A stretch of DNA of 64,000 bases. It comes from CAYUPI01 sp964446585 (GTDB taxonomy: Bacteria > Verrucomicrobiota > Verrucomicrobiia > Limisphaerales > UBA8199). Both the position numbers and the translations under genes were made by a program. Numbering within the stretch: the first letter of the stretch is position 1; each line of letters starts with the position of its first letter. The stretch lies in NCBI GenBank assembly GCA_964446585.1, contig CAYUPI010000002.1:132425-196424 (forward strand). Reading direction: 5' to 3'. The notes under the pieces are model-generated. The model was not told the origin of the DNA and made no database searches. It was given only the letters and a program-made list of their open reading frames with translations. Positions 7,910 to 16,819 of the stretch are shown in pieces.

Positions 7910-9529
7910 ATGAACCACGGGCAGAAGAAACCACCGCGTCTGGAACCACCTAAGCACCCGGGCCTGAGCCGCCGCGATTTGCTTAAAGGCGTCGCCGGGC
8001 TGGGCGCAGCCGGTATATTGACAAGCTGCTCTTCGCTCACCAAAGGAACGACTGACAGCGCCAAATCGTCCATTTCTACTACACGCGATTTGATCCGACG
8101 CGAGAACGAAAAGCCCGGCACCCGCGATTGGCTGCTGCAACACGCGGGCATTGATCCGGCCACAAAATACCGTTGTCCCTGGATCGAAGGCTACTGCTCG
8201 CGCACCAGCGTGCGCGCCGGCGAGAAAATCCGATTCCAGGTCAGCACCAATCCCCCTTCCCCGTTCACAATCGACATTTATCGCATGGGCTCCTACGGCG
8301 GCGCCGGTGGCCGGCATGTGGCGAGTCTTGGGCCGTTCAAGGGCGAGACGCAACCTGACCCGCCAATTGGAAAAAATCGTGTGCGGGAGTGTCAGTGGAC
8401 AGCGTGCGCTACACTGAAGATCCCGCGCGACTGGCTGAGCGGTGTCTATATTGGCAAGCTGACCACTCAACACGACCAGTGGCAGAGCTATGTGATTTTC
8501 ATCGTGGGTGACGACCGCCGCGCGGACTTTATATTTCAATGCTCCGACATCACCTGGCAGGCGTACAACCGTTGGCCGAGCCAGTTCGCGCTCTACGACA
8601 ATGGGCACGAGCACTGGTATTGCGGGCCAGGCGTCGATGTCAGCTTCAATCGGCCCTACGGGAAATACTGCCAAATCCTGGATGCGCCCCTCTCAACTGG
8701 TTCGGGCGAGTGGTTTCTCTGGGAGTTTCCGCTTGCCTTTTGGATGGAGGCACATGGCTACGACGTCACTTACATTTCCAATCTCGATACCCATTCCAAT
8801 CCACATGGACTCCGACGAGCCAAGGGATTCCTTTCGGTTGGCCACGACGAATATTACTCGCTGGAGATGTATCAGAACCTGCGGAGTGCAATTAACGACG
8901 GGCTGAACGTCGCTTTTCTGTCTGGCAACACCTGTTGTGGACGGATCGCTCTCCGCCCGGACTCGGCAGGCGTTCCGAATCGGACGTATGGTCGCGTAGA
9001 TTACTTCGGACCGCGAGATGAGGGCATGATCAAGCGCTTTCCCTCGATGGCGGCGTTTCCGTTTCGCAGCCCGCCCGAAGGCTTGCTGCTGGGCGCACGC
9101 AGCAACGTGCCGCCGTGCACGGGCGGCGCGGACTGGATCTGCACACTGCCCTACCACTGGATTTACGCAGGCACCGGCATGAAGGAGGGCGACCATATTC
9201 CCGGCGTGATCGGGTGGGAATTTCACGGCAACCCGCCCGACCTCCCCGGCCTGGAAATCGTCGCGACGGGCCGGACTCAGGACGCTCCCGGCAAGCCCAA
9301 CGGCGGCATTTATACTGCCACAATTTATCCCGGTCCCAAGGGCAACTTCGTGTTCAACGCTTCCACGTGCTGGTGGGCCGATGGACTGTCCGAACCGCCC
9401 GGTTATGTGCGGCCCTCCGTGTACACCTCACCCAAAGGCCCAGACCCTCGCCTCCAGCGCATCACCGCCAATCTGCTGGAGCGGATAATTCACGGTGCGG
9501 CGAAGGCATCCTCAGGACATGGCCGCTGA
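7910..9529 (+). CDS. Tat-exported N,N-dimethylformamidase beta-subunit-like protein
   Basis: The N-terminus carries a twin-arginine motif (SRRDLLKGVAG) before a hydrophobic stretch ending in a possible lipobox (ILTSCSS), so the 539-residue product is probably exported folded and may be lipid-anchored. From about residue 95 onward it matches the domain seen in the large subunit of N,N-dimethylformamidase. Matching segments are DITWQAYNRWPSQFALY, FLWEFPLAFWMEAHGYDVTY, the GHDEYYSLEMYQNL motif with a possible metal-binding His-Asp-Glu, and SGNTCCGRIALRP. Most genomic relatives have no tested substrate, so amidase activity is only a family-level suggestion. It is divergent from the Ig-like gene. 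Confidence 0.7.
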   Translation: MNHGQKKPPRLEPPKHPGLSRRDLLKGVAGLGAAGILTSCSSLTKGTTDSAKSSISTTRDLIRRENEKPGTRDWLLQHAGIDPATKYRCPWIEGYCSRTSVRAGEKIRFQVSTNPPSPFTIDIYRMGSYGGAGGRHVASLGPFKGETQPDPPIGKNRVRECQWTACATLKIPRDWLSGVYIGKLTTQHDQWQSYVIFIVGDDRRADFIFQCSDITWQAYNRWPSQFALYDNGHEHWYCGPGVDVSFNRPYGKYCQILDAPLSTGSGEWFLWEFPLAFWMEAHGYDVTYISNLDTHSNPHGLRRAKGFLSVGHDEYYSLEMYQNLRSAINDGLNVAFLSGNTCCGRIALRPDSAGVPNRTYGRVDYFGPRDEGMIKRFPSMAAFPFRSPPEGLLLGARSNVPPCTGGADWICTLPYHWIYAGTGMKEGDHIPGVIGWEFHGNPPDLPGLEIVATGRTQDAPGKPNGGIYTATIYPGPKGNFVFNASTCWWADGLSEPPGYVRPSVYTSPKGPDPRLQRITANLLERIIHGAAKASSGHGR

Positions 9530-9557
9530 CGTCAGTCGGCGCTGATCCCGATTTCAT

Positions 9558-10229
9558 CTAACCATTCGACCCGTGTAAGGTCGGAGCGCTCAGAACTTCC
9601 ATTGCGCGGAAACTCGCAGCATTGCGATTTTCGACACCGAGTTTTTGGAAAACGCTGCCCAGGTGTTGCTTAACGGTCTTCTCGCTCATACCGAGTATCG
9701 TTGCGATATCTCCATTGCTCTTACCTTGGGCAACCCATAGTAGGACCTCCGCTTCCCGAGCAGTCAGGGCCAAAGCGCGCTGGAGCGGGAGAGGCGAACT
9801 GAAATCGGGGTGGAACCCACCTGCCTCGCTGGCGGCTCGTTCCACTTTTTCGGCAACGGCCTGCGCCCGGGCGAGGCGGGCTTGAACCGCTGCGAGCAGA
9901 TCTTCGCGAATTACCGGCTTGGTTAGATAATCGTCTGCTCCGAAATTCATGCCGATCCGGAGATCCGCCTTATCACCTTTGGCTGTAAGAAAGATAAAGG
10001 GCAATGTTGCGAACTCCGGGTCCGCCCGCAATTCCTGCACGACGCCATAACCATCCAACTCAGGCATCATGACATCACAGAGGACCAGGTCAGGCCGTTC
10101 CTTGCGCGCGGCTTCAACTCCGAGCGTGCCGTTCGCCGCAGTCAGTACTTGAAAACCTTCCATCTCCAGCAGCAGCGCTATGTTGCGGCGCATAGGGGCT
10201 TGATCTTCGATTACGAGAATTTTTTTCAT
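9558..10229 (-). CDS. Response regulator, REC plus LuxR-type HTH
   Basis: Cytoplasmic two-component response regulator. The receiver domain begins MKKILVIEDQAPMRRN and has the phospho-acceptor Asp in LVLCDVMMPELDG and the conserved Lys in FLTAKGD. A C-terminal LuxR-family helix-turn-helix (LTAREAEVLLWVAQGKSNGDIA...KTVKQHL) binds DNA. The start at 10229 is chosen because GGAG lies eight to ten bases upstream and the receiver fold begins there; an upstream in-frame start at 10274 adds only nonconserved residues. The nearest kinase is the one at 10966-13323 on the same strand, with a globin gene on the opposite strand between them, so pairing is plausible but unproven. Confidence 0.88.
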   Translation of the reverse strand: MKKILVIEDQAPMRRNIALLLEMEGFQVLTAANGTLGVEAARKERPDLVLCDVMMPELDGYGVVQELRADPEFATLPFIFLTAKGDKADLRIGMNFGADDYLTKPVIREDLLAAVQARLARAQAVAEKVERAASEAGGFHPDFSSPLPLQRALALTAREAEVLLWVAQGKSNGDIATILGMSEKTVKQHLGSVFQKLGVENRNAASFRAMEVLSAPTLHGSNG

Positions 10230-10276
10230 GAGATAAGCTCCGTTCGCAGTATGGTATGGCGGGGAGCAATTCAAGC

Positions 10277-10400
10277 TCCGAAATCCGAGCGCCTAAGTCC
10301 CAAGGAAATCCGAATAGCTAAATGAGAAATCGACAAATTATTAAGGTTCTTTTTCGGAACTCGGATTTCTTTCTGATTTCGGCCTTCGGCATCGGATTTT
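10277..10400. repeat. GAATTCCGAAA-type inverted repeat element
   Basis: Left part with CCGAAATCCGAG and AAATCCGAA motifs is mirrored by TTCGGAACTCGGATTTC and GATTTCGGCC to the right. The same sequence style recurs at 25064-25493. It fills the gap between the response regulator and the globin gene. Confidence 0.55.
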
Positions 10401-10440
10401 TTGCCACGACCCAGCGTACTTATTCTTCGTAAAAGCGCCA

Positions 10441-10456
10441 TCCGACTAAAGTCGGA
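10441..10456. repeat. Short palindrome TCCGACTAAAGTCGGA
   Basis: Perfect 16-base palindrome upstream of the globin start. Near-copies lie at 13328-13343 (just upstream of the kinase start, ACGACTTTAGTCGGA) and at 29823-29838 inside the giant ThuA gene. It could be a small mobile palindrome or a binding site; two copies flank the globin-kinase pair. Confidence 0.5.
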
Positions 10457-10492
10457 AGGCAAGCCGGTTGTGTTCATGGTATGCAATAGCGG

Positions 10493-10912
10493 ATGACTGA
10501 AGAGGAAATTCATCTTCTGCGCAAGTCCTTCGCTGCGATTGAATCTCAAGCCGAGGTGGCTGCGCTACTGTTTTACCGCAGACTGTTTGGGTTGGACCCT
10601 TCACTCAGACCGCTGTTCAAAGGGGACATTGAGGAACAATCGCGCAAACTGATGGATATGCTCGGTCTGGCGCTGAGTCTTTCGGCAAACACGACTGCAC
10701 TGGAATCAGAGTTGAGGGAACTGGGCGCGCGGCATCGGACATATGGGGTGCGCGATGAATATTATGAGACAGTTGGACAAGCAATGATTGGGATGTTGGC
10801 CGATGTACTCGGCGCGCAATTTAATCCGCGGGTGCGCGATGCCTGGATGAGTTTTTACAGATTTATGGCTGAAGCAATGAAGAGTGGTGCAGCAGTTTCG
10901 CAGTTTTCCTGA
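10493..10912 (+). CDS. Single-domain bacterial globin
   Basis: Haem protein of the Vitreoscilla-haemoglobin / flavohaemoglobin N-domain type, 139 residues, with no reductase domain following. Family features visible are the helix B/C pattern FYRRLFGLDPSLRPLF with a likely B10 Tyr, the proximal His in LGARHRTYGVRDEYY, and the C-terminal MxxFYRFMAEAM helix. Roles in oxygen or nitric-oxide handling are typical for the family. It lies on the opposite strand between the response regulator and the sensor kinase, raising the possibility of a shared oxygen or NO response; this is inference. Its upstream region carries a perfect 16-base palindrome. Confidence 0.85.
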   Translation: MTEEEIHLLRKSFAAIESQAEVAALLFYRRLFGLDPSLRPLFKGDIEEQSRKLMDMLGLALSLSANTTALESELRELGARHRTYGVRDEYYETVGQAMIGMLADVLGAQFNPRVRDAWMSFYRFMAEAMKSGAAVSQFS

Positions 10913-10965
10913 AATCAGGAGCAATCTGTTCGCTTCGAGGGACCCCTCCCAGGCCGTTACGATCT

Positions 10966-13323
10966 TTATAAAGGTAGTCGCACTGTAAAGGTAGTCCCCG
11001 CGCCTTCGCGCGATTCAAACGTAATCTTCCCATCAAGCAGTTCCACGCAGCGTTTGACGATCAGCAGGCCGAGACCTGTGCCTTGGGTTTGACCGACATT
11101 CGAGGCGCGATGGAATGGCTCGAAGAGGTGCGGGCGGTCTGCTTCCGGAATTCCGATGCCGTAATCGTGAACAATAAATACCAGGTCATGGCCGTTGCGT
11201 TCCACGATGAACTGAACAGGTCGGGCCTCGGGTGAATATTTCACTGCGTTTGAGAGCAGGTTTGAAAAGATGTGCCGCAACAGGCTTTCATCGCTTTCAA
11301 CTGCCTCGAGCGACGGCTTTACGATCAGTTGGATCGGGCATTTTCGATGAGTAGCTGAAAGGGTCTCATCCACCAGCTTGGCGGCGATGGCTGCAACATT
11401 AATAGGTGCTCGACGAGCGGCCACCTTTCCTGCCTCGACTCTGCCGAGCAAAAGCACCTGTTCCATCAAACCGGACATGCGCAAGGTCGAGGAATAAATA
11501 TCGTCGAGCAATTCCTTCAATTTTTGTTGGGGCAAGCGATCTAGATAATTGCGCAGGAGCTCAACAGCGCTCATCGTGATGCCAAGCGGCGTGCGGAACT
11601 CGTGCGATACCAGTGACACAAACCGGCTTTTCAGCTCGCTCAACTCACGTTCAGCGGCCAGTGCCCGTCTCAAGTCGGCCTGGGCTTTCTCGCGCTCCTC
11701 GACTTCGTGCAGCAGATTTCGATTTGCCGCCGCCAACTGACTTGTTCGCTGGCTCACTTGCCGGCGCAGTAGTAAAACCCAGAGCCCACCGGCAACGGCG
11801 AAGGCCGAGCCGAGGCCCAAAATGCGGCTCATTCCAGGCTGGCTCCAAAGTGGCACTTGCCCTAGGTAGCGCACATCCTCAGGACTGCGCAGGAGCACTT
11901 TGAAATTGCGGCGCAAGTCCCCCGGGCCAGGTTGAACCTGGCAAATCCCGCTGACCTCGACTCGGCTGTTCAGTCGCAGGTTCGGCAAGGCGTTTGTTGA
12001 ATTCCTCAGAAAGGAAGCCTCAAAGACAGTGTCGCCGAACCCAAGCACGAGAGTTTCTTCAGGGCCGATCCCTGCCTGGCGGCGCTGCTGTGTCAGCAGC
12101 CGTCCCACAACACGAACCAAGTCGGCATCGTGCTGCCCACTGATCAGATTACGCCGGGAAGCGACGATTGCGGCCGGAGGCGGTTCGTTGCCCGTTCGGC
12201 GGTACTCGGCATCGACCAGCAGCGGAGCGAACCGGCTTTCGGCCGGCGCGCCTACAAGCTGAACTTGGTCGCCCGGCGCCAGCGGCTCAGCCGGAGGACG
12301 CGGCACAAATTCTGTTTTGGGCATACCACGCGTAATCGGCGCAGATAAGCGAGCCTGCAAAGGCCCAAATTCCGTGCGCAGGAAAAAGCGGTCGTCTGGA
12401 AACACAGCGAGCACTGTCCCGGTCAGCTTCAGTCGGTCATCCGAAGGCTGATGAAGCTGGACTGCATTCGCGGCTGGAACGGCTCCTTCAGCAAAGACAT
12501 TCGTCGTGCCTGGTCTCAGGAACTGGATCTGATTAGTGTGCATCATCGTGACGTGGAAATCAATCGGTTCGCTTCGATCGTTCACGTCTATCCAGCAGAT
12601 CGCATCCATGACCACGCGCGCCTCCAGCCAATGCAGCGGCAGGCCGTGAGGGTTAAAGCGTTCGTAACCAAATACGAAGGCGCTAAAACGCCGGTTTTCC
12701 GCAGCGATGGACAAGGCCAGGTTCGGCACGTCGCGATTCATATCTCGAACCACACCTTCGATGCGAACCCATTGCCAGCAGCCCTCGCCTGCTTTCATTC
12801 GCGCCACCGGCAAGTAGGCTGCTGGCGGCAACGGTCCCTCGCCCAGGACCCGCACTTCGGCGCGGTCTACCATGGGGGCTCGAAGTCCAGCTTCGGTCCA
12901 TCCGGCGATTTCAACTATTTTCCCCGCCGCAAGCCCTGCGGGCGGATTGGTGGTAACCGCAAGGATGCAAGCTGAACCGTCATGGACAAAAACATACTCG
13001 GCTTCGCGGCTGACTTGCACGAGTGTGCCTCGCAGCAGAACGGGCTGGCTGACGGTGCGGGCGCGATAGATGCCGAGGCTGAGCACCTGCTGCACGTTCG
13101 TCAACGTAGCAGCGCGTGGTTCACCCGGCGCGGCTTCAGCCGCCGCAGTCTGGGCAGCAGCATTCGTTGGACCAAAGACGGAGTTGACAGTCAGCAAACC
13201 GGCGGCCAGCCAGAGGGCGGAGCACGCTCCTTTTTCGCCGCGCGCGAGATGTCTTTCGGCTGTAATCACGGCCTTATTCTTACTCCACACCGCCGCACTG
13301 ATGCACTGAATTTCAGCTCCCAC
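10966..13323 (-). CDS. Membrane-anchored sensor histidine kinase
   Basis: A 785-residue kinase. An N-terminal hydrophobic segment is followed by a ~450-residue presumably periplasmic region of beta-rich OB-like repeats (RGTLVQVSREAEYVFVHDG..., VRIEGVVRDM...). A second membrane segment (LGLGSAFAVAGGLWVLLL) comes next, then a coiled coil and a HisKA domain with phospho-acceptor His near residue 575 in LVSHEFRTPLG. The HATPase domain has N box HIFSNLLSNAVKYS, G1 HDYGIGIPEADR and G2 GTGLGLLIVKR. This architecture is common in Verrucomicrobia. The start is a GTG and is uncertain. The response regulator at 9558-10229 is the likely partner by proximity. Confidence 0.88.
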   Translation of the reverse strand: MGAEIQCISAAVWSKNKAVITAERHLARGEKGACSALWLAAGLLTVNSVFGPTNAAAQTAAAEAAPGEPRAATLTNVQQVLSLGIYRARTVSQPVLLRGTLVQVSREAEYVFVHDGSACILAVTTNPPAGLAAGKIVEIAGWTEAGLRAPMVDRAEVRVLGEGPLPPAAYLPVARMKAGEGCWQWVRIEGVVRDMNRDVPNLALSIAAENRRFSAFVFGYERFNPHGLPLHWLEARVVMDAICWIDVNDRSEPIDFHVTMMHTNQIQFLRPGTTNVFAEGAVPAANAVQLHQPSDDRLKLTGTVLAVFPDDRFFLRTEFGPLQARLSAPITRGMPKTEFVPRPPAEPLAPGDQVQLVGAPAESRFAPLLVDAEYRRTGNEPPPAAIVASRRNLISGQHDADLVRVVGRLLTQQRRQAGIGPEETLVLGFGDTVFEASFLRNSTNALPNLRLNSRVEVSGICQVQPGPGDLRRNFKVLLRSPEDVRYLGQVPLWSQPGMSRILGLGSAFAVAGGLWVLLLRRQVSQRTSQLAAANRNLLHEVEEREKAQADLRRALAAERELSELKSRFVSLVSHEFRTPLGITMSAVELLRNYLDRLPQQKLKELLDDIYSSTLRMSGLMEQVLLLGRVEAGKVAARRAPINVAAIAAKLVDETLSATHRKCPIQLIVKPSLEAVESDESLLRHIFSNLLSNAVKYSPEARPVQFIVERNGHDLVFIVHDYGIGIPEADRPHLFEPFHRASNVGQTQGTGLGLLIVKRCVELLDGKITFESREGAGTTFTVRLPL

Positions 13324-13423
13324 GGCCTACGACTTTAGTCGGATTTGCGGGCCAAAGGACGGAACCGCGCGTCCTGCCGTGGTCCGATTGTTGACTCTGC
13401 GTTTCCGTGGTCCAATTACGCGC

Positions 13424-16400
13424 ATGACGCAAAACAAATCGAATATGAAAAGCAAAACCATCACCTCAGTGTTAGGTTTCCTGGCCCTATTTGCCGGAGC
13501 ACAAATTCTCCGTGCCGGAACCCATACCTGGAGCGGCGCGCAGGACGGCTATTGGAGCAATCCCGGCAACTGGTCCAGCGGCGGCCCTCCCTCAGCCTTC
13601 GAATTGGCCCCGCGTGTTGTCCAATTTCCCTCGTCTGGCGTTGGCCACGCCGTCATGACCAACGACATCCCGGATCTGTGGCTGGAAGTGCTCTATTTTT
13701 TCGGTTCCAATTACAAGCTGCAAGGCGAGGAAATCATCCTCACAGGCGCGCAGCCTCCGTTTCCCTACGCCTACAATGTCTCTTGCAGCGGCACAAACGT
13801 CGTCGTCTGGTCCGAATTCGAATTATGGAACAATGTCGTCATCGCGGTCAGCACAAACAAGGACCTCGCTCTCAACGGCAGCCTTCACGGTGCAGGCGGA
13901 TTCACCAAGGTTAGCCCGGGAAAGTTGATGCTTGAGGGTCTTCGTTACGGCCCAAATACCTACGCCGGCGTCACGACCGTGCTCGATGGAACTCTTGAAC
14001 TGTTGGCGGGGCAACTCGGCTTCTTTGGCAATGGACCCACGGTGGCGGTTCCCGGAGCGCTGGTCATTGGCGATACCAACATGGCTCACTCACCCGTCGT
14101 CAGTCCCCTGTATGACGGCCAATTCGGCGGCGCGCCTCTGGTAATCAACCCGAATGGCACCCTGGATCTCTGGGCGCACATGGAAGTGGCCAGCCTCACG
14201 ATGACAGGCGGCGCCATCGATTTGTCTGATTACTGGTACGTGGATTGGGGATTTGAGGGCGAGGTCCCTGCCGCGCTCGCGGTTCATTCCAATTTCGCGT
14301 CCAAACCAACTCCTTTGAGCACCGCGACCGTTTCGGCCAGCTACCCGGGCGCCGGACTCGTGCTCGCCCCAACCAATGGACCGCAGGCTGTGCTCGATTG
14401 CCAGGGCGACCTAATCATCGGCGCCAGTATTTTGCAAGTGGCGCAGTTGGTCAAGAGCGGCCCGGCCAATCTCTATCTTAATGGCACCAACCAATATGCG
14501 GGCGATACCATCATTGCGACGGGAAGCGTGTTCGCCGGCGGCGAAACCCCATTTGGCCCGAACGCGTCCGCCAGCGTGACGATCTCCAACGGCGCGCAGC
14601 TCATTGCCAACAGCGCGTTCACTGCCCCGAACAATTTTCATCTGAACGGCTTTGGCGCTAACCGCAGCGGTGCATTGATCGTTGACCATGATGGCGCGAC
14701 CTTCAACGGCGCTCTGCATCTGGATAGCGACACGGCCGTGGTCGTCTCAAATCCCGCCCATACGGGCATCGCCACGTTCCTGGATGGAGCCGGAACCCTG
14801 CGTAAGCGGGGTGCGGGAAGCCTGCAATTCGCCGGGTCCGCCGCGAACCAAATGGCCGGCGCGATGATTGTCGAGGCGGGGACTCTACAACTGAACAAAA
14901 CGGCCGGCATGGATGCCGTCACGAGCACCTTGGTCATTGGCCAGGGACCGGGCGCAGGCGCTGCGGACGTGCGTTTTCTCAATGATTACCAGCTTCCAGC
15001 CACACTGCCGATTACGCTTAACACTTCGGGCACGCTCAATCTTAACGACTTCTATCAAAACGGCGGCGCGCTGACGTTGCAGGGCGGCAACATCCAAACG
15101 TTTAATGGCGTCCTCTCGCTAACGAGCGATGTCCTCGCAACTAACGCGCCTGGCAGCACTATCTCCGGCAACTTGTGGCTCGGTTTCAACAAACGCATGT
15201 TCCACATCGCTCCGGGCTACAGTCTGAACATTTTCGCCCAAATCTCCGATAACGCGCCGACCGCCGGCTTCGATCTGGACGGCGGCGGCACCCTCACGCT
15301 CTCCGGCTCAAACCAATTCTCCGGGCCGATCACCGCCTACGCCGGCGTCCTCTATGCGCGCAACGACCACGCCCTCGGACAGCCTTCCGGCTCAACCACA
15401 ATCGCCAGCGGCGCGCGGTTGGCCATTGATGGACGCAATCTCGGCTCAGAACCCATAATTCTCAACGGCGACGGCGGTAATGGCTATGGTGCGCTCAGTT
15501 GCGCCAAGACCAACACTATTTCCGGCCTGGTTACGCTTGCTTCCGACGCGACTCTTAATGTGGTCAACCCGAACGATCGACTCATCTTTTCCGGCGCGGT
15601 GAACGGTCCTAAAGGGCTCACAAAGATCGGTCCCGGCACACTCATCTTGACCGGCAACCCGCCCAATACGTATGGCGGAATCACCACCCTCAGTGAAGGC
15701 ACACTTGAACTGAGCAAGGGGAACATCGCCGTCCCGGGCACACTTATTATTGGTGATAACGTCAGTGCCCAGGGATCGCATGTCGTGCGTATTCTGGTCG
15801 GGGGTCAACTTGCCCCCTCCGCGCCGGTAACAATCAATTCCTCGGGCGTGCTCGATCTGAGCAGCGCACTTTTCGCGCCGCAAACTATCGGCTCACTGGC
15901 TGGTGGCGGTCCCGTCAAACTCGGAGTCAGCCCACTCACTGTAGGCGGCGACAACACAGATAAACAGTATGATGGCCTGATTAGCGGCACTGGCAACTTT
16001 ATCAAGCAAGGCGCTGGCAAACTGATCCTCGGCGGCGGCAGCATGCAATTTTTTGGCAGCACAGTCGTAAACGGCGGGGCATTGAGCGTGATAAACTGGA
16101 TTCCTTCCAGCCCGGTCAGCGTGAATGCCGGTGGCAGGCTCATGGGCAGCGGGCTAGTTGGAAATGTCACGAGTCTTAGCGGCACCATTAGCCCCGGCTG
16201 CTGCCCGACCTTCTTGAAATTGAATTCGAAAAATCTTTCGCTGGATCCAGCTTCTACTTTCCCTGTCGCACTTGGTGGAACAACCCCCGGCCTGCACTAT
16301 TCGCAGCTGGCGGTCAATGGCACAGTGGACCTGGGCGGCGCGAGCTTGATTGTGACTCTTGGATTCAACAGCTCTGTGAGCAATAAATTCACAATCATCG

Positions 16401-16771
16401 ACAACGACGGTAATGATGCGGTCGCCGGCACGTTCAAGAACCTTCCGGAAGGAGCTGCGCTGGTGATCGGCGGCGCGCAATTCCAGATCACCTACCAAGG
16501 CGGAGACGGCAATGATGTGGTTCTCACTCAAATCACGGCTATTACTCCTCCGCACATCGGTACCATTCAGAAACTGCCGAATGGAAGTATGCAGATCGAT
16601 GCCACCGGCCTGCCGAATGCCACCTACAACATCGAGGCTACGGACAACCTCACGCCTCCCCAGTGGACGAGCATCGGCACTTCTATTTCTGACGCACAGG
16701 GAAATCTCCAGCTCATCGATGCCGACGCGCCGAGCCACTCGATGCGCTTTTATCGGCTCACCAGCCTCTGA
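13424..16771 (+). CDS. Secreted protein with autotransporter-associated beta-strand repeats
   Basis: About 1115 residues. Either the ATG at 13424 or the one at 13445 gives a signal peptide (MKSKTITSVLGFLALFAGAQILRAG). The mature protein opens with THTWSGAQDGYWSNPGNWSSGG, the typical first strand of this repeat class. Many repeats of the pattern G.GTLTLSG.N.YxGxTTVxxGTL follow, for example KVSPGKLMLEGL...NTYAGVTTVLDGTLEL near residue 170 and KIGPGTLILTGNPPNTYGGITTL near residue 750. Such repeats form right-handed beta-helices. There is no autotransporter barrel; the C-terminus (ATYNIEATDNLTPPQWTSIGT...MRFYRLTS) is a short beta domain frequent at the ends of secreted verrucomicrobial proteins. 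Cell-surface location is likely; function is unknown. Confidence 0.82.
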   Translation: MTQNKSNMKSKTITSVLGFLALFAGAQILRAGTHTWSGAQDGYWSNPGNWSSGGPPSAFELAPRVVQFPSSGVGHAVMTNDIPDLWLEVLYFFGSNYKLQGEEIILTGAQPPFPYAYNVSCSGTNVVVWSEFELWNNVVIAVSTNKDLALNGSLHGAGGFTKVSPGKLMLEGLRYGPNTYAGVTTVLDGTLELLAGQLGFFGNGPTVAVPGALVIGDTNMAHSPVVSPLYDGQFGGAPLVINPNGTLDLWAHMEVASLTMTGGAIDLSDYWYVDWGFEGEVPAALAVHSNFASKPTPLSTATVSASYPGAGLVLAPTNGPQAVLDCQGDLIIGASILQVAQLVKSGPANLYLNGTNQYAGDTIIATGSVFAGGETPFGPNASASVTISNGAQLIANSAFTAPNNFHLNGFGANRSGALIVDHDGATFNGALHLDSDTAVVVSNPAHTGIATFLDGAGTLRKRGAGSLQFAGSAANQMAGAMIVEAGTLQLNKTAGMDAVTSTLVIGQGPGAGAADVRFLNDYQLPATLPITLNTSGTLNLNDFYQNGGALTLQGGNIQTFNGVLSLTSDVLATNAPGSTISGNLWLGFNKRMFHIAPGYSLNIFAQISDNAPTAGFDLDGGGTLTLSGSNQFSGPITAYAGVLYARNDHALGQPSGSTTIASGARLAIDGRNLGSEPIILNGDGGNGYGALSCAKTNTISGLVTLASDATLNVVNPNDRLIFSGAVNGPKGLTKIGPGTLILTGNPPNTYGGITTLSEGTLELSKGNIAVPGTLIIGDNVSAQGSHVVRILVGGQLAPSAPVTINSSGVLDLSSALFAPQTIGSLAGGGPVKLGVSPLTVGGDNTDKQYDGLISGTGNFIKQGAGKLILGGGSMQFFGSTVVNGGALSVINWIPSSPVSVNAGGRLMGSGLVGNVTSLSGTISPGCCPTFLKLNSKNLSLDPASTFPVALGGTTPGLHYSQLAVNGTVDLGGASLIVTLGFNSSVSNKFTIIDNDGNDAVAGTFKNLPEGAALVIGGAQFQITYQGGDGNDVVLTQITAITPPHIGTIQKLPNGSMQIDATGLPNATYNIEATDNLTPPQWTSIGTSISDAQGNLQLIDADAPSHSMRFYRLTSL

Positions 16772-16819
16772 TCCGCAGAGACCATTTTTAGGTGCCGGGC
16801 CGGGTTCACAATGGTTTCG

